NCBI GenBank assembly: GCA_037176905.1
Contig: JBBBWG010029866.1
Location: 1 to 51,445, forward strand
Origin: Azolla pinnata
Lineage: Eukaryota; Streptophyta; Polypodiopsida; Salviniales; Salviniaceae
Length of the DNA stretch: 51,445 nt
Direction: 5' to 3'
In this document: in pieces, positions 11,769 to 22,713 of the stretch
Layout: each line of letters starts with the position of its first letter
How positions within the stretch are numbered: position 1 is the first letter of the stretch
Program-made: the position numbers and the translations under genes
The notes under the pieces: generated by a model
What the model was told of the DNA's origin: nothing
The model's database searches: none
The model's input: only the letters and a program-made list of their open reading frames with translations

Positions 11769-14700
11769 TCAAGATGCTTCCTCAGCACCTTCCATTGCCG
11801 TATCTCCAGATTCATCTTGACCGTCAGCTTTCTTACCTGTGTGTAGAAAGTTCATCTACATAAACCCAATCTAAATGAAGCAATAAAAGCATGCGCAACA
11901 GAATGACACAATGAATCAATGATGCTACTACACACATCGAGAGAGAATGCAACAAAAAACATCTCCACAGTGCAGCTATAAAGTGTTGATCAAACCAAGA
12001 GCAATAAAACAAACCCTGTAGCTATGGAGGATTCATCATCATGTAAGCTGCCAATTGAAACAAGAGAAGAAACACAACAACTAGGGAAGAGTGCATCAAT
12101 GTCTAAGGAACTCCATGCATACCTCTCTTTTTCTTGCCTCCACCTTTCTTCTTAGCCTTAGTCGCAAGAGACAACCAAGCCTTGATTTCAGGGTCATCCA
12201 CAACTTTGGTGCAGTTGATCTCTTGCAGTGGGGGGGCAGTAGTGACTCTATCTGAACCATTAGGCATTAACAGCACCGTAAACTTCAAATGCGCCACATA
12301 ATCCCCTGTTGATCAAGAGCAAATCCATCACCGATAAGATCCAAATAGCCTATGAGACTAGATAAAAGTTTACAGATCAGAGGATTAATTCTCTTAAGAG
12401 CTAACATCAAATATATGAGCTTGGAATAAACAACAATCTCCATAATGCGCCGCTCCATTACCAGGCTTTTCGTGAAGTACAGGGTAGGGTTCAAGCAGCT
12501 CATGGTTAACGCACTCAACCAACCCAAGCCTAGCACGCTTCTCTTCTAAAGCTCTGAGAAATAGACAGTGTCAGTATAACGGCTTTTCGCTCTGTTGAAG
12601 AGTAGATCATGCTGTGAATGAGGTAGAAATTTTTGCACCTGGCAGAGAAAGGCATGATGGGAAACTTCTGGTTGATCTCACTGAATATAAATCTGGAAGC
12701 CTTCATCTTGAGGTGATAATTTTTATCAACAGCCCTCTTATAGATCGTTGTTTGTTTTTCATCCAACAATTTGGGCTGCGAAAGAGAAATATAGAGAGAG
12801 AATGAAAATAGGTTACTTAAATGGTACCATTTACGGTTCATCGGTCGAGCGTATAAGAGAGCAGCTTCACAGTAATGCCACACACACACACCCCAAGTGG
12901 ATGAAGATTTTTGCTTTTTAGCAAACATATGGAAGGTACACAACAAGCTAAACCCTAAACCCAAACATTAGACTCTAAAAATTTCAAAAGAAACTCCTCA
13001 CCTTGCCTTCACCGGTACTCATGACAATGTCTATAGCATACACTTCATTTTCCTCGAATTCAGCATCATCGACTCTTGTATCTTGATTAGTTACACTGAG
13101 AATCACTTTGTTTGCATCAATCACAAACTGTTTCATCTGGTGGCTCAACACTCCTTCCACGACTTTGCAATCGTAGGCACTAGCAACCTTCTGGAGAGCT
13201 TCTGTCACATCCTTGTTCTGCAAACATCAAATTACTCAGAAATGAGGAAACATCATTACAAAATTCCATCATCTCAAGCATTTAAATCCTGTAAACAAGG
13301 TACATGGCTGCATAATTCCTAGTCCCTAAACTCTAAAACTTAAACTGGACATTGACTTATATTTCACTTGTTTTCGACAAGGGATGCAAGCAGCCATAGG
13401 TATACACCAAACCACTCACATTCTTTCCAGGCCGTACAAGCCGAAGAGCGACCTCCCCTGCAGTGTTAACAGCAGTGAGAACATCTGCAGCTCTTCCTGT
13501 CACTGGGCCTTGTTGAATCACATGTGTGTGGGCAAGAACTGCTATGAATCCATCAATATGACAGCCAAGATCACTGGATATTCATAACAGTGTAGGGAGA
13601 AAAATTAGATTCATCATTATAACATGAATAGGATGGCATATTTCACATTCTCAAACCATGCCATTTTTTAGCAGACAGAAAATATACTCACATTTTAACC
13701 ATGTCATTTTCTGAAATTGTTGTTTCATCATTTGCAAGAGGGGAGAAGTGGCAAACCACGCTATTAATGGAAATGCACGTGGGGAACGCTACGCCCTTAT
13801 CGATTTTCTTCTTGGCGTTCTTATACACACTTCCTGTTTGCCTGAGAGGGAAAGAACTCTTACAAATTAGACAGTTACTGTTTAAAAAATGAAAATTTAA
13901 AATACATATGTCTAAAGAGGATATTGAATACAAACAAAAATAGAGATGCTAGATGATTGAAACGTATGACGGTAAAGCCTATTTGTTTTTAAAAAGTTTG
14001 CTTGAACAGCAGCCATCAGGAATAAATGATTGTCAAAGTGAATTTGATCAATTTGCCCGGGTACAGAAAGTGTTCACTCGTTTTAGCAGCTATATTAAGC
14101 TCTTTAATTATGAGCAAACGAAGTATTGCAACATTGGTTGATAGCTAAGAGAAGATAAAACTCATTTTCATTCGGTACTTCAAAATAAACAAGCTCCTCT
14201 TTGATGAATCAGGCAACAACTAATCTTCACTTATAACAGCATTGACATCTCTTATGATAAGAAACCAGCTTCGAGTTAAGAATACTTACTCTCTTATGAA
14301 GGAGTCTCCTTTCTCACATACGTCAACAACCTTTGCTCCCGGTTTGCACTCTGATAACACGAGCTGCAGAGCCTCTGAAATGGGTTTTCAAGAAACAAAG
14401 TTTTTTTCAGCATTTTTCTTAAGTAAAGAGCCAAGACTTCACGAAACCGAAACCCTAAACCCTAAAACCACAGAAAGTTGAGAAACGCAAGCTCAATTGG
14501 ACAAAAGGGGAACGAAAACAACCGTCTGCGACATTGCAGAAAGAAGAGAAAGAAAGACAACGAAGAGGAGACGACTAGGGCAAAAACAAAAAAGGAAAAA
14601 AAAAAGCTTCTTGCCACAGATTTCTGACATTAAACAGACTTTGAAGAAATGGAAAACAACGAAAGAAAGCTCAAGAGAGACCAAATGAGCTTCTGCTGCT

Positions 14701-14920
14701 TTTGCGGACCAGCAGGGCAGTGAAGGAAACATGTGGGCACGCCTAAACGGAATTAAACGGATGAAATGGAGGAGGAGGAGGAGGAGGAGGAGGACTTACT
14801 ATTGGCGATTTCTGCAGCGAGCTTGTACTTGCTAACAACGTCGGGCACGGAGAGGTCGAGCTCCTTCTTCTCCTCGTTCTCCTCTTCCATTTCCTTGGCC
14901 AGGAATTCGTCGTCGGCCAT
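11769..14920 (-). CDS. EBP1: EBP1 / PA2G4 homolog (proliferation-associated protein)
   Basis: Nuclear/cytoplasmic RNA-binding protein with the methionine-aminopeptidase (M24, pita-bread) fold but no peptidase activity; in plants it promotes growth and ribosome-related functions. Nine coding exons on the minus strand: 14800-14920, 14290-14374, 13692-13841, 13420-13573, 13002-13217, 12639-12775, 12462-12553, 12123-12305, 11769-11836. They join in frame to 401 aa, against about 394 for human PA2G4. Diagnostic text: KIDKGVAFPTCISIN, DLGCHIDGFIAVLAHTH, VEGVLSHQMKQF, EENEVYAIDIVMSTGEGK, KPKLLDEKQTTIYK and FTVLLMPNGSD. The C-terminus is Lys/Gly-rich (KAKKKGGGKKKRGKK), the basic RNA-binding tail of the family. 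The start ATG at 14920 gives MADDEF followed by an acidic stretch. A (GAA)n tract (sense TTC) lies about 65-110 bases upstream. Confidence 0.95.
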
Positions 14921-16435
14921 AGCCAGAACGCAAGAGCGCAGAGCAGAGCAGGATATGATCGATGGAAGGAAACAGAGCAAGCGAAGAAGAAGAAGAAGAA
15001 GAAAGAAAGAAAGAAAGAAGAAGAAGAAGAAGTGAAAGAAAACCCTTTTGTTCAACAGAAAAACATGAAGAAAAAAACATGTTTCCACAAATGGCCCCAA
15101 GTCTCCACTATTTACAAAATTAGCCTCAAATCACAGAAGAAATAACTAAAACTTCTGCCAGAAATTGGCCCCAAATTTCCAAGTACAAATTACACCCTTT
15201 GTGGGCAATCAGAGGGAACCAAATCATAGTTTGGAAATTTGCAGTAAGAAGATCGATGAGGCAGCCCGATCATAGTTTGATTTGATGTAAGAAGATCGTG
15301 TCGGAGCTGATCGGATCATCGATATTGTTGTTCGATCTGTAAGCACCGCTGGAGAATCGAAGGTTATTGTCTTCATCAGCGCTGTGTGCTTGGAATCGCT
15401 CGCGGAACAATGTTTGCAATCTTGTTGTTTTATGGAAATAGCCCGAGGTTTGATTGATTTGACTGGGTGCTTGGCCAATACCTTCAGCATGCGCTTTGCG
15501 ATGGGAAAATACATGTAAGTGGAACGTGATCTTTGTGCATGGGCTGACAGATCAATTACATAATATTTGTAATCGATTGGTATGCAGTCCCTAAATTTTC
15601 CAACAAAAGAAGATTTGCAATTCTCAATGCAATCTAAAGTTTGTTTGCTAGTATTATTTATCATTCTGAAAAACAATGTTGGTTCATAAATCTTTGGTTG
15701 ATGATATGGACAATTATGGATCGATAATATTGATCATTATTTGACTTGGATATTTGTTTGTAATATCGACCATTATAAAAAAAATGTTGTAATCACTAAT
15801 AATACCAACAATTGTGCAGAATGTATATTGCTCAATAATATCGACAAAAATCTAGTTCAGAATCGTGGATAATCTACACCAGCATTTGTTGCAACCTTGC
15901 TGATAACGTCGACAAAAAAATCATAATGAAATCGTTAATAACACCAACCGATACTAAGTTCATAGTATTGGCAAATGTTCAAGAAAAATAGCATGTTCTG
16001 TTGACGAGTCCTCGAGACAAATTTGATGCACCATTTTTTCATTTTCATTATTTCATCACAACTTACAACAGTTACTGGAAAGGATCACCAAATTAAATTA
16101 TAAAAAAAAAAAGGATGATTTGCATTCGCACTCCCATTCATAAAAAATTTCTCCTACATTCTCAAGACATTCTAGTTTTGATAACTATGTCCAAAACTCA
16201 GGTATATAGCTTAGGTGTCATTCAAATACAAGCTCTGATTCATTTTAATATCTAATTGGCTTAGATTATTTTTGCAGATGATTAACGCGTATATCTTACG
16301 TCTTGTGGATTATCGAGCTTGTGCTCCCATTGATGTCGGAGTTCTCACTCTTCCCTCAATTTGTCTCCCAAAATCGTCGAGGATATGTTCCATGTTTGTT
16401 GGGATCATTGAACAAACATGATAAGGTCGAATTGT

Positions 16436-16850
16436 AAACTGGTTTAGGGTTTTAGGATTTCTTAGACAAACATGATAGGTCAAATTGGACCGATTTAAGT
16501 TATTAGGGTTTCTTAGACAAACATGATAGGTCCAATTGGACTGGTTTAGGGTTTACAGTCAAACATACAGGTCAAACCGAAGCGGTTTAGGGTTTAGGGT
16601 CAAACATGATAGGTCAAATGGGACCAGTTTAGGGCTTAGGGTCAAACATGATAGGCCAAACCGGACCGGTTTAGGGTTTAGGGTCAAACATGATAGGCCA
16701 AGCTGGACCGGTTTAGGGTTTAGGATCAAACATGAAAGGTCAAATAGGACCGGTTTAGGGTTTGGGGTCAAATATGATAGGTCAAATTGGACCGATTTAG
16801 GGTTTAGGGTCAAACATGATAGGTCAAACTGAATTGGGTTTAAGGTTTAT
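16436..16850. repeat. 42-bp minisatellite containing TTTAGGG
   Basis: About nine copies of a unit made of a GGTTTAGGGTTTAGGG half and a TCAAACATGATAGGTCAAA half. The last copies are exactly 42 bp apart (CAAACATG at 16601, 16643, 16685), and the first are spaced less regularly. Because 42 is a multiple of three, frames stay open on both strands (about 98 and 84 codons). I read those as a by-product of the period. Confidence 0.88.
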
Positions 16851-17214
16851 GGGCATAACCTCTGGGAACCAAATTATACGGCTAATTTGAATGGTTTAAA
16901 GATAAGGTAGAGTAAGTGATAAACCAAATATTCTAGGATTGTTATAAACCCATTTAGTCACTAGATAGGTCCTAGTGGCCAGGAACCCTAGAGGTTAAAA
17001 GTTGATCTTGAGACGTTATGAATACTCTCTTGATAAGACTAGGGTCTTTGTCATCGGATGCATACCTGTCAAATTTCGAGGTATAACCTAAAGTAATATT
17101 TCGTGGTATGAGAAACAAATGGTTTTTGGGTTTTTATATATTCATTTCCTTTGTGCAGGGGCAGTTGGTATTGTTAATCACCCATAGTAAGTCCATTCTG
17201 TTCTCGCTACAGCA

Positions 17215-17640
17215 GGTCGATCACAGCGTACCTACTACTTCTTTCGATTCCGCATGGAACAGTCGTGAACAGGAGAAGGTCTCGAGCCCTGAATCGAAGC
17301 GAACTGAACTGGGCAGGGGGGATGATTTTAGACCTACTATACAAGTATTGACCTAAACCCTAAACCCTAAACCCTAAAGCCCTTGAACAACAAGTCGATC
17401 ACAAGGTACCTACCACTTCTTCTGATTCCGCACGAAACAATCGTGAACAGGAGAAGCTCTCGAGCCCCCGAATCAGAGCAAAACCGAACTGGCCAGGGGA
17501 CGATCAGTAGGTCGATTGTTCGATGCGGGAATCGGAAAGAAGCAGCAAGCAGGTCGATCACAGGGCAAACCTACTAACTTCTTCCGATTCCCGAATCGAA
17601 CAATCGTGAACAGATGGAGCTCTCGAAGCAGTTCGAGTGA
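17215..17640. repeat. Three-copy diverged direct repeat (~100 bp)
   Basis: Three related segments at about 17215-17320, 17392-17500 and 17551-17640. Each starts GGTCGATCACA (AGTCGATCACA in the second), passes through a CTTCTTCCGATTCC-like core and GTGAACAG, and ends near CTCTCGA. The first two are separated by a CCCTAAA tract at 17351-17383. Confidence 0.8.
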
Positions 17641-18108
17641 ATGACAGAGCGCGGAAAAAATACAGACAGACACAAGACACATGCAGTTCAAGTGATCCCT
17701 CTGTCTCTCTCTCTCTCTGTATTTTTCCTCTTCTTTCTTCTTCTTCTCTTCCTCTCATGAAACAGAATCAATGAGTGCATGAATGAAATGTGAGCAAAAA
17801 AGAATTTTTTTTGATGTTTGGAAAGAATTGGAATAAAAATGTGCCAATTCAGGAATCGAACCCGTGACCTCTTTTTAAAATAAAAAAATAAAAAAGAAAA
17901 AAGAAAAAAGGAATTAAAAAAACCTTTTTGTTTTTCTTGTTTTTGTTTTTTGAAAATTTTGATTAATTGTTTTTCTCTTATTTGAAAAAAAAAAATTCCC
18001 ACACTATTTCTTTCTTCTTCTTCTTCGTTCTTCGTTCTTCTTCTTCTTCTTCTTCGTTCTTCGTTCTTCTTCGTTCTTCTTCTGCGTTCTTCTGCGGAAG
18101 CAGCAGCT

Positions 18109-19372
18109 ATGGCGGCCGGCATCTTCGTCTTCGTCGTCGTCTCTGTCTCTGCGTTGCACGCCATTGCTTCTCCTCCTGCTCCTGGTTCTGCTGCTGGTTC
18201 TGCTGCTGGTTCTGCTGCTGGTTTAGCTGCTGCTTCTGCTGCTGCTTCTGCNNNNNNNNNNNNNNNNNNNNNNNNNNNNNNNNNNNNNNNNNNNNNNNNN
18301 NNNNNNNNNNNNNNNNNNNNNNNNNNNNNNNNNNNNNNNNNNNNNNNNNNNCCTGCTCCTGGTTCTGCTGCTGGTTCTGCTGCTGGTTCTGCTGCTGGTT
18401 TAGCTGCTGCTTCTGCTGCTGCTTCTGCCGCTGATTCTGCTGCTGCTTCTGCCGCTGCTTCTGCTTCTATCCACGTCGTCGGTGGATCCTCTGGCTGGAT
18501 CATACCCCATGGAACCTTGGATTACTCCCGCTGGGCCTCCTCCCAGAACGCCTTCCGCGTCGGCGACATCCTTGGTGAGAAGATCGCCATGGCTTTTCCG
18601 CTTGTTTGATTTAGGTTTTCCTTTTTTCTTTTCCGTTTCCCTTAGGGCTTGCTCCCCTTCCTTCGAGTCTCTGGTCTGCTGAAACCCTAACAGACGGCAG
18701 CCGTTTGCTTCGTTTTCCTTTTCTTTCTTTGGTTTGCTTCTTGGCTCCGTCGCGGCGCCTGCAGAATTCCGGTACGATCCGACCGAGCACACCGTGCTTC
18801 GGGTCTCGCAGAACGGCTTCAGGGACTGCAACGTCTCCGGCCCCTTGGCGAGCTTCGAGGACGGAATGTCGCGGATCAAGCTCTCCTCCCCGGGCTCCTA
18901 CTTCTTCATCTGCGGCGTCCCAGGCCACTGCGACGCGGGCCAGAAGCTCCAGATCCAAGTCCTGCAGAGGCAGGCCGGGCTCCATTCCCTCGTCGCTTCG
19001 TTCTCCTCTTCACCGTCTGCCTCGCCATCGCCATCGCCGTCAGTACCATCGCCTCTTCTTCTTCTTCCTCCTCCTCCTCCTCCTCCTCCTCCTCCTCCTT
19101 CCGTCTCTGGCGGCGAATCCGCTCCATCGCCTCTTCTTCCTCCTTCTCCGTCTGTCTCTGGCAGCGAAGCCGCTCCATCGCCAGCAGCAGCAGCTCCATC
19201 ACCATCACAATCATCAGCATCGTCGTCATCAACAACAACAACAACAACAACATCATCATCAGCAGCAGCATCATCATCATCGCCGTCTCCTTCTTCGGCT
19301 TCGGCGCGGATCGCGCCTGCGAGTGCGCACATTCTGCGTCTCTGCGTCTGCCTCCTGCTCGGCACCCTCTGA
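18109..19372 (+). CDS. GPI-anchored phytocyanin with arabinogalactan-like regions
   Basis: Apoplastic blue copper (cupredoxin) protein attached to the plasma membrane. Exons 18109-18574 and 18765-19372, joined in frame across a GT-AG intron at the usual phytocyanin position (VGDIL/EFRYD). Layout: signal peptide at residues 1-21, Ala/Gly/Ser/Pro repeats, cyanin domain starting HVVGGSSGW, then a Pro/Ser/Ala-rich tail with 11 consecutive Pro, and a hydrophobic C-terminus (LCVCLLLGTL) that looks like a GPI-attachment signal. In assembled numbering (357 aa) the copper ligands are His164, Cys205, His210 and Gln215, and Cys177-Cys211 should form the disulfide. Gln as axial ligand is the stellacyanin pattern. 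The A/G/S block before the cyanin domain is unusual, and it contains the 100-N gap. Removing the gap and one repeated copy gives 298 aa in the same frame. Confidence 0.88.
18175..18428 (+). other. Assembly gap (100 N) with identical 77-bp flanks
   Basis: Bases 18252-18351 are 100 Ns, the conventional size for a gap of unknown length. The 77 bases before it (18175-18251) and the 77 after it (18352-18428) are the same sequence, starting CCTGCTCCTGG. Gap plus one copy is 177 bases, exactly 59 codons. I infer either an unmerged overlap or a longer unresolved tandem array. Confidence 0.95.
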
Positions 19373-19469
19373 TTCTCTCTCGAGCGTAGCTGCCATGGCC
19401 ATGGAAACTGCAGCAGCCATGGCGGGCAATGGAAGCTGTTTTTGTAATTTCAAGCCATCGTATATTCTA

Positions 19470-19945
19470 CGCATGTACGCGCGTATTTTGTACGCATATG
19501 TATACGCGTATTTTATACGCATACATATGCGCGCATTTTGTACGCATCGCATGCAGTGCATGCATGTACACGATGCATTGCATGCGCATACATGCATGCA
19601 TGTGCATTGCGGCACCCCGGCACATGCATGTGCGTATGTGCATTGCTGCACATGCATGCATGCGCATTGCAGCATCCCGGCAAATGCATGCATGGATGTG
19701 CATTGCCGCATCCCGGCACATGCATGCATGGATGTGCATTGCCGCATCCCGGCACATGCATGCATGGATGTGCATTGCCGCATCCCGGCAAATGCATGCA
19801 TGCATGCATGCGCATTGTACAAGTCGGGGGCATGCATGCATGCATCTCCGATTGCATCCATGCCACATGCAAGTATGTATGTGCATTGTGAATGCCGGAG
19901 CGCATGCATGCATCGGCGATTGCGTCCATGCCACATGCATGTAGC
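19470..19945. repeat. ATGCATGC-rich minisatellite downstream of phytocyanin
   Basis: The left part is alternating purine-pyrimidine (TACGCATATGTATACGCG). It leads into repeats made of CATGCATGCATGGATGTG plus CATTGCCGCATCCCGGCA, 36 bp per unit in the regular core (about 19685-19800), degenerating on both sides. Most units contain CATGCATG palindromes. Open frames on both strands here, with Cys/Met/His-rich translations, follow from the 36-bp period and are not called as genes. Confidence 0.9.
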
Positions 19946-22713
19946 ACATATGCATGTGAATGTAGGCATTGGAGCCTGATCTGGATCATTGGAAGATAGA
20001 CATTGCTTCTTCATGCCAATTATACTGGCTAGTTAGGGAAAGGGTTTCTTTTGATGTTGTGTTTCAATTGGATGAGATGGGCCTTATTGCTTGTTGATGA
20101 TGTGATGATCTGGTGAATCATCTGTGTTGATATATGTAGCCAAGAATTTGCAGGGTAGCTCAACAAAACTGGATGCAAATCGCGTGGAATCATCACCTAT
20201 GTTGATAGCCAAGAATATGCAAGGAGCACAATAAAATTGAATGCAAATCGCGTAGAATCAGTTGTGTTCGATATTAAAGCCAAGAGCTAGGAAGCTTAGT
20301 TGGTGGAATGGTGCTTAGCTTTCGATCGGTGGCTAATCGTAGTGTAATTAATCTTATGGCCGATTGTTTGCAGGACCTTATTCGTTCGTTCAGAAAGCCT
20401 TGTGAATTTTGTTGGCTCCTAAGTTTAACCAATACTGAAGCTCATTGATCCTCTACCACACAACATACATACGTACGTACGTACATACATACATACATAC
20501 GGTTTAGGATATGAATATGCTTGTGGATTTGAGCTGAAATACAATTACGGATTCGAATTGCAACTGCAATTTCTGCTCACTGTTTGTAAGCGATGACTTA
20601 CAATTGCGATTGCCGAATTCAAACCCAAGTACAACTACAAATGTAGAATCAATAGATAACACACAATCATGCAATCGACCAAAGGCACGATAACAGTAGC
20701 CCTAAATTGTCATAGCTGTCGCTACAATAGTCGGCCTTTGCAAAGAACCAAAAAAAAAAACCCAAGTATGGATGCAAATACAGACACGCTTGCAGGGTCT
20801 GAGCCGAAATACAACAATTTTACAAACAGGACGAGTCAACTTACTTCTAGAACTATGGTTACATCAACAACTATGGATAAACAACTAAACCCTAAACCCT
20901 AAATGCTAGCCACTAAACCCTAAACCCTAAATGCTAGCCACTAAACCCTAAACCCTAAACGCTAACCACCAAACCCTAAACCCTAAATGCTAACCACTAA
21001 ACCCTAAACCCTAAATGCTAACCACTAAACCCTAGATGGCAGACTTAGCAGATCTCCGTAGGTAAAATATGTAAAGTCGAGCACAAGTAACGAATACGGA
21101 AGGAAATAAGGGAAATACGAGTACAAATACACAAAGAGTGCAAGATTAAGCACCAGCCTTGGTATACGGATACGGATGCGATCCGAAGCACCAGCTTGTA
21201 CGGATTCGTCCGCTACGTATACCCATACGGATACGGATACGGATACGGATACGGATGCGGATACGGTCTGAGTATGTACAAAGTTTTTCGAAGTCTCTTC
21301 TACGGAGCGTCGTCTGCTCCATCGCGCTCTCCTCTGCACTGCACAGGTAATCCAGAACGCCCCGTTTCTCTGCTCGAATCTCCATAGCTTCCTTCCTTCC
21401 TTCCTTCTGCTCCATCGCCGCCTGCATTTTGTTCATTCTCCTCTAAGTTTTGATCGCCATAGCTTCTTCTTCTTCTTCTTCTTGATCGCCATATCTTCTT
21501 CTACTTCGTCTTCTTCTTCTTGTGCTCCATTGCTGCCTGGCTTTCGTTCGTTCTCCTCGTATCGATCGCCATATCTTCTTCTTCTTCTTCTTCTTCTTCA
21601 TCATCTTCTTCTTGTGCTCCATTGCTGCATGGCTTTGTTCATTCTCCTCTAAGTATTGATCGCCATAGCTTCTTCTTCTTCTTCTTCTTCTTCTTATTGA
21701 TCGCCATATCTTCTTCTTCTTCGTCTTCTTCTTCTTGCGTTCCATTGCTGCCTGGCTTTTGTTCATTCTCGTCGACTTATTGATCGCCGTATCTTCTTCT
21801 TCTTCTTCTTCTTGTGTTCCATTGCTGCCTGGCTTTTGTTCATTCTCCTAGACTTATTGATCGCCATATCTTCTTCTTCTTCTTCTTCTTCTTCTTCTTG
21901 TGCTCCATTGCTGCCTGGCTTTTCTTCATTCTCCTCTTATTGATCGCCATCTCTTCTTCTTCTTCTTCTTCTTGTGCTCCATTGCCTCCTGGCTTTTGTT
22001 CATTCTCCTCTTATTGATCACCATATCTCCTTCTTCTCGCACTCCATTTCCCTCTGGCTTCCGTTCCTTCTTCTCTTATTGATCGCCGTCTCTTCTTCTT
22101 CTTCTTCTTCTTCTTGCGCTACATTTCCGCTTGGCTTCTGTTCATTCTCATCGCCATCTCTTCTTCTTCTTCCGCTCTTGCTTTGCGGCATGCTTTAGGC
22201 ATCTTGGAATCGGTCTGCGAGAATATTTCCGTCCGGAGAACCATGGATTTCATCTTTGCTCCTTTCTTTGAGTATTTTCTACACTCCTTTCTCCAGCTTT
22301 TTTCCCGCTGTCTTTTCAGCGTTGTTCGACATCGCCTGTATGGCTTTCTCACCACACCTCTCTGTCCTCTTCGTCCTCTAAGCTTGTGTCTCAATGCTTT
22401 ACAGGAACAGTTTCAAAAGACCAAATGGCCTCCTTTTCAATCCTTCTTTTTTCTTGCATCTTCCTGCTTGATATTCTACCATTGGTGATATGCTAGGTCT
22501 CCATTCCCCGCATTCTTCCTGTAAATTCTTTTATCCGGATCTGAGCGTCGGAACCTATTCTTTCTGGTTCAGATATCAGGTGGGAAAGAAAGCTTCAATC
22601 CCTCGAGCCATTAGATCAGAGGAAGAAAGAAAGGAAGAAAGAAAGAAGAGAGGAAGGAAGGAAGGAAGAAAAAAAGGAGATTCGAGGTTTAGTGTTGTGT
22701 TTGATTGGCAGCC
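19946..22713. repeat. Intergenic before the CUE gene: several arrays
   Basis: No gene recognised. Contents: TACG/TACA tetranucleotides at about 20466-20501; a 28-bp telomere-type array at 20885-21030 (CTAAACCCTAAACCCTAAATG plus CTAGCCA); CGGATA hexamers at about 21225-21265; a large CTT-bearing tandem array at 21430-22170; and AAGAAAGG-type purine tracts at 22619-22680 just before the CUE gene. Confidence 0.7.
21430..22170. repeat. CTT-rich compound minisatellite (~65-95 bp units)
   Basis: About eight to nine copies of a unit: TTGATCGCCATATCTTCTTC, a variable (CTT)n run, TTGTGCTCCATTGCTGCCTG, then GCTTTTGTTCATTCTCCTCT. Units vary mainly in the number of CTT triplets. It lies about 550 to 1280 bases upstream of the CUE-domain gene, with the pyrimidines on that gene's coding strand. 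Confidence 0.9.

Larger units (their letters stand above)
14921..18108. repeat. Intergenic between EBP1 and phytocyanin, repeat-bearing
   Basis: No gene recognised. Contents: (GAA)n at about 14984-15031 (EBP1 upstream); 15040-16430 AT-rich with nothing I can name; a 42-bp telomere-containing array at about 16436-16850; a three-copy diverged repeat at about 17215-17640; a telomere-type tract at 17351-17383; an isolated tRNA-like B box near 17850; and a TTC-rich tract at about 18005-18090 leading into the phytocyanin ATG. Confidence 0.6.

Noticed and set aside
17688..18503. 271-codon frame on the minus strand with Ala/Glu repeats
   Set aside because: It is the antisense of phytocyanin exon 1, crosses the N gap and continues into T/A-rich DNA.
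18705..19979. 424-codon open frame on the plus strand
   Set aside because: It overlaps phytocyanin exon 2 in another frame and then runs through the 36-bp ATGCATGC array, whose period keeps frames open. The translation is His/Cys/Met repeat with no known domain.
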